Of a DNA stretch of 64,000 nt, positions 53,647 through 64,000 are shown one piece after another; position 1 is the stretch's first letter; every line of letters starts with the position of its first letter. The notes beneath the pieces are model-generated. The model ran no database searches, was not told where the DNA came from, and saw nothing but the letters and a program-made list of their open reading frames with translations. The DNA is from Microdochium bolleyi. Lineage: Eukaryota; Ascomycota; Sordariomycetes; Xylariales; Microdochiaceae. Location of the stretch: assembly GCA_001566295.1 (NCBI GenBank), contig KQ964274.1, positions 117,088-181,087 of the forward strand, given 5' to 3'. The position numbers were made by a program, and so were the translations under genes.

Positions 53647-56188
53647 TCACGCGTCGTTGTACTCATCGTGACCCATCACTGTCGTCGTGGCAGAAGTTCT
53701 AAACCACACGCCAAAGTCGAGCTTCATGAGCAGCCGCTCGATGCCGCCAATGCGCTTCGGCCGGTACTGCGAGTCGTCGTAGAGCTGCGGACCTTCGCCG
53801 CCGCCACCACCCTCGAAAGAGCTACGAGACGCTCCATGGTCAGCTACCTCATCGTCTAACTCATTCATGGCGTCGTCGCCCTCCATCTCCGCCAGGAAGG
53901 ATGAGTCTATGCTCAACTCCCGCAGCGCGCCGATGGTATCCTCGACACCAGCCTTGATCTTACGCTCGACTTCGCGCAGCGAGTTGCGCACGTCACGTTC
54001 CTCGGCAGCGAGGTTGGAGAAGGCGTCGACGACGCCCTCGTCCTCCTCGAGGTCCATGGAGGCCCAAATCCCATGGAGTCGGTGGACTAACGCGACAAGG
54101 TGGTCAAGATGGATCAGCAGGTTGTATAAGGGGTCAGTAAATGACGACCGGGTGAGCAGGAGGCGGCGCGTCAGCATTTTAAGATACCGACGGTGTGCGA
54201 TTGCTAATGATTGCGGATCGTGCTGTGGTTGCTGCTTTTGTGTCTTGCTTTGTGCGACGACTTCCGAGTCCGTGCTGGACATAGTGGCATCCTGCGCCGC
54301 GGCCTGGGCATGGACTGTAAGGCCAGACTTGTGAGAAGAGCGTGGCGCTTCAGATTCGCTACTGTACAGCGCGGAACCCGACTTCTCGCCTGCGAGCCAG
54401 CTGCGAAAGTCCTCCCACAGCCCCTCCACGACTTCGACTTGCATGTATGCTTCCGTCTCGGCAAGAAAGAATATGGCAGAGCTGCACGTCGTCCATGGAC
54501 TTCGCATAATTGAAGAACGAGAAGCCCAACGATCCTTTAGAATACGTGTGTGGGCCGCACCCCTTCTTGTGCAGCAGTGCGGCGCTCGAGGTGGTGCGGG
54601 ATGCTGACGACGGAGAGACGAGATCTTCCAGAGGTCGGTGAGACGCAGGTGTGCTCGTCGAACCGACATGAGATATGAGTTGATTGTCGTGTAGACCTGC
54701 AGGTCTGACTCGGAGAGGAAGAGGTCTAGCGGCTCCGGAATGTTCATCGTGAGAACGACCGGCGCCGAGAACAAGAGATTGCAGAACGGCGTCTGCACAA
54801 GGTTGTTGCAGATATGGCTGTTTGCATCCGGACTATTCTTGCCAACCTTGGCCTGTTTTGACTTGGCCAGTGTCAGCCGGAGAAGATCTCTGGCGAGCTC
54901 GAGACCTTCATCTTCTTCAGCGTGTTCTCCTTGCATAGTCCCGACAAAGGCCATGGTTCTGGCAAGAGTTGCGCTAACCTCGCCTTCTTTGATGACAACA
55001 TTGTTGAGTCCGTCGCGCTTCTCGTACGCCAGCCCGTCCGTCCTTTTCCATCTGCTTCTAACCTTCTCATCGGCTTGCTGAGTCAGGGCCATGGCGAACT
55101 CACCGCGACCAAGAAGAAGGAAGTCGCGGAGTAGCTGTAGTAGCTCAAAGACCTTCGACACGGGCAACAGTTTCTGTAGCGTTGTCCGTGATAGTGTCGT
55201 GCGGATAGAGGCCACAGCTCTGGCCAGCGCCACACTCTTCAGTGGGAAGGATAGCGATGTGAGATGCTGGATTTCCGAAGAGAGATTGTCCATTCGGATG
55301 TTGCCCCAATCCGAAGCTCTCCTGGATCGTAGCCGATCGAGTGAGACGCCAACGAACAGTATCGAGTTTGCACATGACGGCGTGACAAACGACGGCAAGA
55401 GCGATGGATTGACAGAGTAACCCTGCATAACATCTCAGTCAGCGACAATCGAACGCGAGACACAGCTGGGTGGACCTGTTTACCTGCTCATCCTCGTCAT
55501 TCTTCTCGACGAAGAAATCGCATCCACCGGCTGTCGGCATACGTCCATAGAAGATCCAAGCCGAGAGCTGTCGCAGCCACGCCGTCTCGGCAACCTGGAC
55601 AAGACTCTGAGCAGTCTTCTCGATATCCGGATAGCCCGTCTGCAGCTCGGCTCTCAGCCGATCCATGAGCGCGGCGGCATCACACGTCGACGGGTACCTG
55701 CCACTGCCATCGTGCTGCTGCTGCGGCTGCTGCTTCTCCTCTCGTATCATAAACCCCGTGAGCTCCCAGAGCCATTCGAGCCGCCGCGTCCAGCCGGCAA
55801 ACTCCCCCACGACAGCTGTCAAAGGCACGATGTTGTACGCGCCTACGAGCGCCGCATCGTTCTGGAGGATGCTCTCCTCGACCTCGAGAATCTTGCGCTG
55901 CAGACCGGCGAGATGGACGGTGCTGATGCCCGTCGACACTGCACGACAGATGACCGACTTGTGTGCGGCGCTGATCTGCGCGGTGCGGCTCGCGAGCCGG
56001 CTGTGCAGGGTACTGATGTGCTCGGCGGTCCGGAGGAGCTGCCGCTCCGGAGGTGTCAGGATCTCATCATAGCTGCTGTTGACGCCGTCGACGACGATAC
56101 TATCTGCACCGGCCTTGGCCGCAGCGCTGTTGCTGGCGAGCAGCGGCGACCGGTGGCCCGAGAGCGCGAGCAGGATTTCGTGGAGCAT
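53647..56188 (-). CDS. gcp4: Gamma-tubulin complex component 4 (GCP4-like)
   Basis: Member of the Spc97/Spc98/GCP family, part of the gamma-tubulin ring complex that nucleates microtubules at spindle pole bodies and other organising centres. Exons 56188-55484 and 55422-53647 give 826 residues. The N-terminus MLHEILLALSGHRSPLL is characteristic of GCP4. Grip1-type helices follow (WLRQLSAWIFYGRMP, joined by the intron to GYSVNPSLLPSF) and the Grip2 domain in the C-terminal half contains LDLFLSESDLQVYTTINSYL, AYMQVEVVEGLWEDF and LLIHLDHLVALVHRLHGIW. An inserted Ser/His/Gln-rich loop near residues 590-640 and the acidic/glycine segment before the C-terminus look disordered. The start is the ATG of MLHEIL; the five codons upstream lack an ATG. 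Confidence 0.9.
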
Positions 56189-57023
56189 TTCTTGTGCCGG
56201 CAACTGCTACTGGTTCTAGGTCAGCAGCTACAATGCGAAGAACGAGAGCCGAGCTCACGTATGGAGGAGTGAAGCGTGGAGCCGCATACCCATGTAGCAC
56301 GGTGGACGGCTTCCTGGACTCGATGCTGTCTGCGATGTCCTGAAAGAGGAGTATGATGGAGCCGAGGCACTCGTAACGACACATGGACGCGGTGTCAAAG
56401 GCGTCCCGAGTTGGATGAGGTCACGCAAAGTCGAATCTTGTGAGAAGGTAGGATGAGGAGCTCTGTCAATGTCAAGCGAATGTGGTCAGGCCAGGGTCTC
56501 CAGATGATGTGAGGTTGTCGGGACTCGGATGCAGAGGGCCAGCTCCTTCCTCGGCGAAACAGGCCTCGAGGTGCAAAGGCCGCGTTGCTGCGCGCCCCGT
56601 GACGGTCGATTCGGTCCAGTAGCGCGAGTTCTTCCACGCTTTGACTGTCGCTACATTGCTCCGTGCTGGTCCAAGAAGGTGTTCATTTCATGACTGCAAG
56701 ACACGGACAATGGGCCCATTCGCGTCGAGGTTGCGACCCAACGCGTCGAGATAGTGGGGAAGCTTAATCGAGTGGCTTTGGCTACCTGGGCAGAACTCCC
56801 GGCCACAGTACATAAGCGTAACCTGGTGGGGCACTGGTATGTCTCTGTCGCTTGCTGGATCCAACCTGATGGACTGATTACCTTAAGGTAAGTAGGGTAT
56901 CGAAGGGATCGGATGTACTGATTACTGTTCAACACCTCAACTCTCAATCTGACTGTGTAACCGGTTGCTATATGATCCTGCGTGACACCGCTTCGCGCAT
57001 AACCCCCACTAGATACAAACAGA
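56189..57023. other. Intergenic upstream of gcp4
   Basis: The gcp4 promoter and the 3' flank of the spartin-like gene. It contains a 14-bp perfect palindrome at 56878-56891. No gene recognised. Confidence 0.55.
56878..56891. repeat. 14-bp perfect palindrome TTACCTTAAGGTAA
   Basis: Self-complementary across all 14 bases. The same TACCTTAAGGTA core recurs at 61866-61877, and a related arm appears in the inverted repeat at 904-934. Confidence 0.75.
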
Positions 57024-58761
57024 CTATCGGTACGTCGTCTTGTCACCCTTGACGCTGCGAGTATCCGCGTCAGTCAGCAGCCGGGTCGACTGGTCATTCT
57101 CGCGCTGGTTGGCAATCTGCTGAGCAACATCGTCGCCGACGATGATTTCGCCGCCGCCCCTGACTTTGCCCACGACCATGCCCTTGCCGACCGCCTTGAT
57201 AATGGCCTTCCGCGACACACCCGTGACGTCGATGTAGACCAGGCCGACGTTCTTGACGCTGCCGCCGAGGTGCTTGGACATTTCGCCCGCCTCGTCACCC
57301 CACCTGTGCGTGACCATTGTCGTGGCGTTGGTCGTCGCCGATGTCATGAGGTTGCGGGCCGCCTGGTCGATGCCGTCCGCGACCGTGGAGAAAGCCATCA
57401 TGCTCTTGTTGAGAAGGCTGGGCTTGAAGCTCTCGATCGGCTTGCCGTCGGCGTCATAGCCACGCCGGCCATTGGCGTCCTTGCCCTTGCCCCGGCCGGA
57501 CATGTGTGCGCCCAGGTTCTGCGCATACTTGCTCACCTGTCCCACGGTCTTGGCTGACACGCCAGCGACGTCGCCCGAGAACTTGCCGATGCGGCGCACG
57601 CGGGCGTGCGTGGTTGGCTGGAACGTCATGGCCTTCTCGTTGGTCTTCGTGTTGCGGACAAATGCGTCCGAACCGGAGGCCATGGCGCCAGAGGCTATGC
57701 TAGTGGTCGTCATGATCAACCTCGAGACCGCGGTGGCCTTGCTCACCAGTGTTGACTTCCTGTACGCCGGATGGAGCTCCTCCTCGATGGTCTGCGCCGA
57801 GGCTGGCGCGATGGCGAGCTGCTTGAAGTCGCCGTCGCTGGGCATGGTGATCTCGACCGGAGCTTCATTATGATTGATCAGCACTTCAGCACACATGATT
57901 CAAAGAAATGGTTGTGAAAATGCATACCTTTTGAGCCCGGCTCAACTTTGGAGTCGAGAATCTCGTAACCTTCTCCTAGCTCTCCGATGACACTTCCATC
58001 CTCCTCATCGATGAGCACAATCTTGCCATTCTGGTGACTGCTGCGACTGCCCTGCACGTATGCCTCGCCAGGCTCATACGTGCCCGGGTTGTAGGCCGGC
58101 AGCTGTTCTTCAGCCGCCATCTTTGCTTTACTAGAGGAAGCAAAAGAGGCAGCACCAGACTTTCCGTACACCGCACCATCCTCCGCAGCCTCCCGGGCCT
58201 TGCCCATCTTGGGCGGAGCTGCCCTCTCCAGGAAAGCGGTGCATTGTGCCAGGATGGTTTCAAAAGTGTCCACATCCTCCTGGAGGCCCTTGCGGCTCCC
58301 CACCGCTGGGAACTCGAGGCGCGTGAAGGCGCCGCTGTCGCGGCCCAGGTCCCAGCGCGGAATGAGGTAGCTGTTGGGTGGCTGGTGGTAGATCTGCGTA
58401 GTCGCGGGCAGCGGCAGGTCTAGCTCAGGGGGCAGGTGCAGGTGCAGGTAGAAGTCCTCCTCGGCATCGTTGTTTCCCGAGTGGTTTGCGTCCGCGGAGG
58501 AGAGGTCGGCGAAGGGCGAGGATGTGGGCACCATCAGCAGGGACAGCGTCTGGGGTCCTGCTGGCGTCAGGGACTCCTCCTTGCCGTAGGCAAGGTGGTA
58601 GGCCGAGACGCCATGGATGGCATAGAGGAGCTTCGGGTCCTACGAGTGTACCATTGACAAGGTCAGCGTGTCAAGGAACGGGAGGCGGTAGGCCGCAGAA
58701 GCATCCTGGGTTCGTGGTGTGGTTTGAGAGGGGCGCGACTTACATTGTGTCCAGAAGCCAT
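57024..58761 (-). CDS. Spartin-like senescence-domain protein
   Basis: Protein with the senescence/spartin-associated domain. Animal spartin acts at lipid droplets and endosomes; fungal members are poorly studied. Exons 58761-58744 (18 coding nt, MASGHN), 58639-57928 and 57862-57024 give 522 residues. The N-terminal half has DPKLLYAIHGVSAYHLAYGK, LHLHLPPELDLPLP and NSYLIPRWDLGRDSGAFTRL. The C-terminal senescence domain (about 290-480) contains SKATAVSRLIMTTTSIASGA, KFSGDVAGVSAKTVGQVSKY and VGLVYIDVTGVSRKAIIKAV, with the alternating small and hydrophobic pattern typical of the family. The acceptor of intron 2 was chosen at 57862 because it joins EPGSK to APVEITMPSDG in frame. Confidence 0.87.
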
Positions 58762-60420
58762 GGCTGGAAAGACAAAAAAGACCGCTGTGAGTGTGCGGCT
58801 TGAGCCAAGGACGGGACAGGACGGGATGAGACGATGCGAACACGACCGGGAAAGGTTCGTGTTCTTGCTGCTGAAAGCCTGGGTATACAGACGGGAAGAG
58901 GCTTCCGGAACCCCGACAGGGAGGGGGCGTTTGTCGTCGTAGTTGTCGTCGTTCAAGTGGTGAGGGGTAGCTGGCAACCCCCAGGAGAGACTTGACTTGG
59001 ACTGCTGCAAGCAAACGGGAATGAAGCACCGATCTTGGTTGAGTTATGCGCGGGACACGAGGAGCAGCCGCTCGCGATCTATTCGGTAATGGCCGGCGCG
59101 AGAAATTGGGAGGGGGCTGGATTATTGGCTGTTGTTTGGTGACGTGAGGTGTCACAACGTGATGTCGCCGGCGCTTAGATCGTCACTGTACCATCTTTCC
59201 CAGTGTCCGCCGAGAGGCCTCTCGAGCGTCTCGAGCGACGTCACCACAGCCACGCAGCTTGGATTGCCACCACCTGGGCAAGCTCAGGCTAGCCCTGTTT
59301 CACGGGGATGGACACCCATAGTGCTCCGCAATTAAGACCAGATGGCGTGGTCTCGCAGAGGACAGCAACATGTCCTTGCGGAAAGCGCGCAAGACGAGCC
59401 ATCGTGCCACGACGCCGATAAATGGCGCGGGATCTTGACATGAGGGCAACGCAGTCGAGATCGGAACTGAGGAATCTACCTTGCGCCGTGCGGCTTGCTG
59501 CCGAAACCCAACTTCGCGGCGGGAACTTCTGGCGCAACGGCCTAGCCCAAGAGTGGTTGTGCTCGCTGTCCCCACTACATAAGGTAAAATGCCCCTCTGC
59601 GCCTTGTTTCTGAACCGCTACGTTTGGAGGGGGAAGCTGCAACTCTAAATTTTGGTTGGCAAGGGCAATCCTTCTCGGAGATCGGTTCAGCACTTGGGTT
59701 CGTCGGGCCCCTTCACCGCCGATGTTTGCTTTGCTCTACGGAGTGCATGCTCGGCCTTGTGAGCATGACGATCATGCATCGAACTGCCGACGAGGAAGGT
59801 CCTTGGTGTCCCCTGACCGGTCTGGCTATGATGACGCCGCGTCCGATGCCGAGCGCAGACGGCCACTTTTGACATTGACCGGCGGTATTTGTGGTGGTGC
59901 AAGCACGACTCCGCGGTAGCACCCGAGTCCTGCGGGCCGGGGTCAACCTCGGAGAGTACTGAGCTCGCTGGGCATCGGTGTGGGTGGGTTGTATGATATG
60001 ACACGACATCGCCTGCCGTTGCTTGCAACGCCAGTCGGGTGGAATGCGACGCCAATCTTGGAATTCTCACCAAGCCAGATTGTGACGAGTTATGAGTAGA
60101 AAGGTATACCCGGCATTTGGAAGTGGCTTCAGATGACGAGAGGATAGTCGAGGCAGAATCTTCCAGCGGAGAGGCAGGTACGGCCATTGTCGCAAGCTAT
60201 AGTGCGGCTCGTGTCGCGATCTCCCAGTACGATGAGCAAGACGCCATGAGTTCAGTTCCTTCGGGCACAATATACAGGCAAGTGACACAGGGAGCTGGAA
60301 TCGTCACATCAGTTGGGGGCTATGGCCTGCGTTGTAGCTCTACTCGAGTGCTTCGCGGACCCGGTACACCGAGAAACAGCCCCCTAGTACCGTGCCGTGC
60401 CGTGCAGAATGGACCACATT

Positions 60421-60436
60421 GGGGGGGGGGGGGGGG
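60421..60436 (+). repeat. G16 homopolymer
   Basis: Sixteen G on the plus strand, in the long intergenic region. Confidence 0.85.
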
Positions 60437-61856
60437 TTCCCTGAGACAGGCCGCGCGCCAACATTTCACTTCCCATGCATAATGGCAATCAGGTCCTGGG
60501 GCGGGCCCAGGCTGGGAGAGAAAGGACCGCTCGCGAGCAAAAACTCCCTTCCCGTGATCCCCGCTTGCGTGAGCCGACTACACGAGGCGCTGACAAGGGC
60601 TTATTGAGCCACTCTTTGCGACACATAATTCAAAGTCACAAAGGGATATCAACAACCCGCCGACCTAATAATCCGATCGTTTGCTCAGAATACTGTTGGT
60701 TGCCTTCACTCAGCCAGCCGGGAGACTCCATCACGGGTGTCGTCAACCCCTGTCGAGCATTCGCTCATTGTTTCGTAATGTTGGTCGGCTTCTGCGTTGG
60801 CTTCTGTGTCGGCTCCACGGTCAGACTACGGCAGGCAACAAGACGACACCTCGGCAGGCGCAATGCGCAGTAATTCGCCGCGGGATCCTTGCCTACTAGA
60901 TCCAGCGGTTCACATGACCGGTGGCGAGATCCCCTCATGCACGTCGTTGCTGCTAGATCCGCGCCCCTTGTAAGCCGCCTGCAAATCATGCTGTTGGTCG
61001 TGTGGAATAGTGGAAAAAGGACAGCCCCCCCCCCCGGGGCCAGTCTCAGAACAGAGACCCATCAATGAGTTGGCTGAGCCAGATTTCCTGTGAGTAAAAG
61101 CCCCTTTTGTTTGCCTTTTGTTTGTTACCATTGTGTGAAGCGCGACTTCCGCGCAGGTCCGTCGCTATCGCCCTGCTACGCGGACTGAGTGGTAAGGGCT
61201 CGAATCCTATCTTGGACGACGCTTGTTTGGAACGTGCTGCACCGTCTCCCAGGGCGTGCGGAAGGAATAGAGCTGGTTGCGACTGTGACTGTGCATCACG
61301 CGCAATTCTGAACAGCCTATCTCACGTGATTCGAGCGAAACATGGCCCGCACGGCCCGCACGAGCAGATGCGAAGGCCCCAGGCTGTTGAGAGACCGAGG
61401 AGTGGGATTTCTAAGTCGGGTCCGATCTGCTGAGGCCCAGTTCTTTAGGACAGGCTAGTGCGACGGCGCCGGACTTTCCTCCGGAACGGTGTGCCCCAGG
61501 GCTAGGGGTGCTTCCAGAGATGGCTCCCTGTGCTCCATCGGCTTGCTACGCCGTGTTCGTTCGGAACCTGTCGAGCCCGTCGTCGCCACAGAAAGTGCCT
61601 TGGAGTCCGTAGCGAGCCCCTGCTGTCATGTGTTGGCCGGCGTGGCTCGAGGCCGCTAGAACCCTGGAGGATACAGTCGTAGTAATCGGGCCGGGTTCAG
61701 AAATCACTTGACGTGGTGACCAATGTTCGAAGGGCCTTTTTTTAGAAGAAGGAAGCCGAAGATCTCAGCTCCAACCCACGGCTCGTGGCGAGCAGTGAAG
61801 GAAAGCGACACTGTAACACTGGAAGTGACTGGCAGATGTTGGACGAATCGTAATCG

Positions 61857-61877
61857 TACCTAAGGTACCTTAAGGTA
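61857..61877. repeat. Overlapping palindromes TACCTAAGGTA and TACCTTAAGGTA
   Basis: Two overlapping near-perfect and perfect palindromes sharing GGTACC; the 12-bp part (61866-61877) is perfect. It matches the core at 56878-56891. Confidence 0.7.
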
Positions 61878-62378
61878 AAGTAGGTATGCAGAAGCGTGTG
61901 ATGTCCGCACCGCACCGGAACTTCTGTACTGGGGCAGTCAAGTCGTGCCAGAAGCCGCACATATGGGAAAGAACCAAAAAAGGATCTGGCCAGGAAACAG
62001 AGTGCGCCATTACGATGACCTGCAGAACTATGATCATTCATTCATTTCTGGACAGGCGAGGAAGCACATCTGTGGTGGCAAGCGGGAAGCGGATCGGCAC
62101 GAGAGTGTCGAGGGACGAGACGCCCGCAAGCGAGCCGGCACAAGCTGTGACTCCCGACGGGATGGCCTGCACGGTGGGGTATACAAGGAACTAACTGCGT
62201 ACTCATGTTTCGGTGGAGGTGAGCCTTAACTTGACGGCAAGTGCCGCGAGCTGTGAACATGAGTTGAAACCTGTCCCTTGCGGTGCTGATCAATGCCTGA
62301 TTCCCACTCGCTGGTCCTTTTCCGTGTGGTGCACAGAGCGGTCGAGCACCGGGAATTTGTTCATTATGAGTCGAGTAT

Positions 62379-62408
62379 GTTGTTGTTGTTGTTGTTGTTG
62401 TTATTATT
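62379..62408 (+). repeat. TTG trinucleotide microsatellite
   Basis: About eight tandem TTG units followed by TTATTATTG. It is non-coding as far as I can tell. Confidence 0.85.
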
Positions 62409-63662
62409 GCGGCTCGAGGCACGGAAGTGGTGCGGCTGGCAGCACGCACCGCCTGGAAGGAGCCGTCCGCTCGGATCGACGGCGGGGCTGCTCACGCAGC
62501 AACGGTGGGCTGGCGGATCGGCTCTGACGGATCCGTGCTGTGGCCGGGCCGAGCTCGACGCGGACGCTTGTGCTTGGAGAGGAGTGATGAGCAACGAGCG
62601 GAAAGGAGGCGGTGATGCCGGCAGATTCCTTGCCCCATGGGGCAGCCAGCCGGGAGAGGCTGGCCATGACGGCAACTCGCGTGGTCAAGTGCCAGCAAGC
62701 CGAGCACGGGCGACACGACGGCGGGCGGGCAGGGTCCTGGCAGACCAAAGGAGCCGGAAACAGGAGGGATCGGGAGGGCTTCCACGCGGCAGTGCTACTG
62801 CCAGCCGGCTGCCCTGCGCCCTCCAAACGACGAGCCTTGAGAGAGTGACTGACGGGGAGGTAGGCAGCGTCCCCGAGGGGGGCCAGTCCCAGCGCCCCGG
62901 CGACCAGGGCGGCAGAGTGGAGAGCAGCATCCCATGGCATGGCGCCCGGGCCTTGGGCGCACCACTGGCCCACCCACTGTTGCTTGCACTGGCAACCCTC
63001 CCAATGAACAGCACCGGTGCAGACCCGGGCCGGGGGCGTGCCGCTAGCCAGGGCCATGCACCTGGCCAGGCAGGACTGGAGTTCTCCACGAGCCTGTCCC
63101 AGCGAATTCTCGCGAGAGCCAGATCAAAAATGGGATGGCATGGGCCGCACCCGCCACGGAGCTGCTGCCGGGTCGCTGCGGCTGCGGGTGCTGCTTCACT
63201 TCCATCCGCCGTCGACATCAAGTCCGCTTCTGCGGGCTGGGCTCAGACGACCGCACTCCATCGCGCTTTCGACTCCTCCATCGTCTCTCCCCCGTCACCA
63301 AGATATTGTCCTCTGCTTCGTACATCCTCCCTCCACACCGATCTCGCACCGCCGAAACCGACCGGAACTCCATACGGCCACTTCACTTACGACCCGCGAC
63401 CCGACGCTACCCCGTCCGTTTCGTCGCTACGTTCATGCCCACCAAGCACTGTTGCTGTCCCACGAGCTCCCGTTCAGCATTCTGACGGCAACCTTGGTGT
63501 CGATCGAGGACATCCGCAACCACGACAGGCTCCCGCACGCTCACATAGTCGACATTCCTTTGTGCACACTGGCCTGCACTCCTCTCGAGACCATCACCAG
63601 GGCTTCTTCGTCCCCCTTCCAGACACCCCAAGACGCCTGTACTTACAGGCTCAACCGGCACC

Positions 63663-64000
63663 ATTAGTACCCCAATCCGCATCCAGTCTATCCTCTCGCC
63701 CCAAGACGTCACAGACACCAGCCATAGGCCATCCTTGGCTCACTATCAGCTCGCCCAGAAGAGACATCATAGTGACAGTCCAGCCCATCAACATGCACCC
63801 CTAATCCCACCCAGCCCGCCTGTGGCCTATGACACGCTGCCACCAGGCGTAGCTCATTCACAGGTCCCTGGCTACGGAGTGGGAGGTGGGGTGTATAGTC
63901 ATGATGATAGGAGGCCTGTCATGGTCGGCGCCTTCGACGGCAAAAAGTCGACAAAGATGCGTCCGCCTATGCGCTCGAGCATCGCCTGTCTGCGATGCCG
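63663..64000 (+). CDS. Zn2Cys6 transcription factor, N-terminus only (cut by window edge)
   Basis: The frame is open from 63549 to the window end. The recognisable part is KMRPPMRSSIACLRCR at the very edge, the first two cysteines of a fungal Zn2Cys6 DNA-binding domain (C-X2-C). Before it is a His/Pro/Ser-rich segment: TPIRIQSILSPQD near 63669, YQLAQKRHHSD, then YDTLPPGVAHSQVPGYG. No in-frame ATG occurs between the TAG at 63546 and ATG 63921, which would give only MVGAFDGKKSTKMRPP before the zinc cluster. So either an upstream exon is spliced in (a candidate acceptor TTACAG ends at 63648), translation starts at 63921, or a near-cognate codon such as ATT at 63663 (context CACC-ATT-AGT) is used. 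The target genes are unknown. Confidence 0.65.
   Translation, partial: MSTPIRIQSILSPQDVTDTSHRPSLAHYQLAQKRHHSDSPAHQHAPLIPPSPPVAYDTLPPGVAHSQVPGYGVGGGVYSHDDRRPVMVGAFDGKKSTKMRPPMRSSIACLRC

Larger units (their letters stand above)
58762..63662. other. Long (4.9 kb) intergenic region between divergent genes
   Basis: No protein gene recognised. It contains a G16 tract (60421-60436), a C11 run (61025-61035), palindromic TACCTAAGGTACCTTAAGGTA (61857-61877) and a TTG microsatellite (62379-62408). The right third has long overlapping frames on both strands (for example 62293-63804 plus, 503 codons), but they are compositional: Arg/Ser/Pro/Gly-rich with a poly-leucine read from the microsatellite. The region just left of 63663 may contain an upstream exon or long leader of the zinc-cluster gene. 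Confidence 0.5.

Noticed and set aside
61185..61260. tRNA-like B box (GGCTCGAATCC) near 61197
   Set aside because: The flanking bases do not form a T stem and no matching A box or acceptor stem was found.
62293..63804. 503-codon plus-strand frame including a poly-leucine run
   Set aside because: The poly-leucine comes from the TTG microsatellite; the rest is low-complexity Arg/Ser/Pro with long overlapping antisense frames. It is not in the same frame as the zinc-cluster motif.

Overview
This window is nuclear DNA of a filamentous ascomycete (Pezizomycotina, most likely Sordariomycetes). The evidence is gene density of about one gene per 2.5 kb, short GT-AG introns mostly of 50 to 150 bases, some with CTAAC-like branch sites, many pyrimidine-rich untranslated stretches, and genes typical of the group: a FarA/CTF1-type Zn2Cys6 regulator, an intracellular LysM protein, Bbc1 and Mrp51. 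The species cannot be named from the sequence alone. I saw no rRNA, convincing tRNA, CRISPR array, prophage, transposon or telomere repeat.

Layout, left to right. 1-5.3 kb is gene-poor apart from a frame-broken remnant of a conserved ascomycete gene on the minus strand (about 3.82-4.62 kb). 5.3-18.6 kb is a compact block of nuclear genes: U2 snRNP A' (lea1), a Dpb3-type histone-fold protein, a CLC chloride transporter, a TMEM42/EamA-like membrane protein, TFIIA gamma (toa2), an Lsh/DDM1/Irc5 remodeller and the GINS subunit Psf2. 18.9-28.3 kb is mostly metabolic and membrane genes: dihydroorotase, an HPP membrane protein, a PflA-like radical SAM protein, a 3-hydroxyisobutyrate dehydrogenase-like enzyme, V-ATPase subunit e (75 residues in three small exons) and Arv1. 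29-36 kb holds the LysM protein and the FarA/CTF1-type regulator, followed by nearly 3 kb of upstream DNA. 38.6-49.3 kb carries NECAP, Mrp51, ribosomal protein eS17, the CTD phosphatase Rtr1 and the actin-patch SH3 protein Bbc1. 51-58.8 kb has a 501-residue protein of unknown function, gamma-tubulin complex component 4 and a spartin-like senescence-domain protein. The last 4.9 kb is non-coding DNA leading into another Zn2Cys6 regulator cut by the window edge.

The genes do not form one pathway or a secondary-metabolite cluster; most are single-copy housekeeping genes. Loose themes are DNA replication and chromatin (Dpb3-like, Psf2, Lsh), transcription (TFIIA, Rtr1, two zinc-cluster regulators), and endocytosis and lipid or membrane biology (NECAP, Bbc1, Arv1, spartin, CLC, V-ATPase e). 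All gene models here were spliced by hand from reading frame, splice-site consensus and family knowledge, and each complete multi-exon model given closes in frame. No database search was run.
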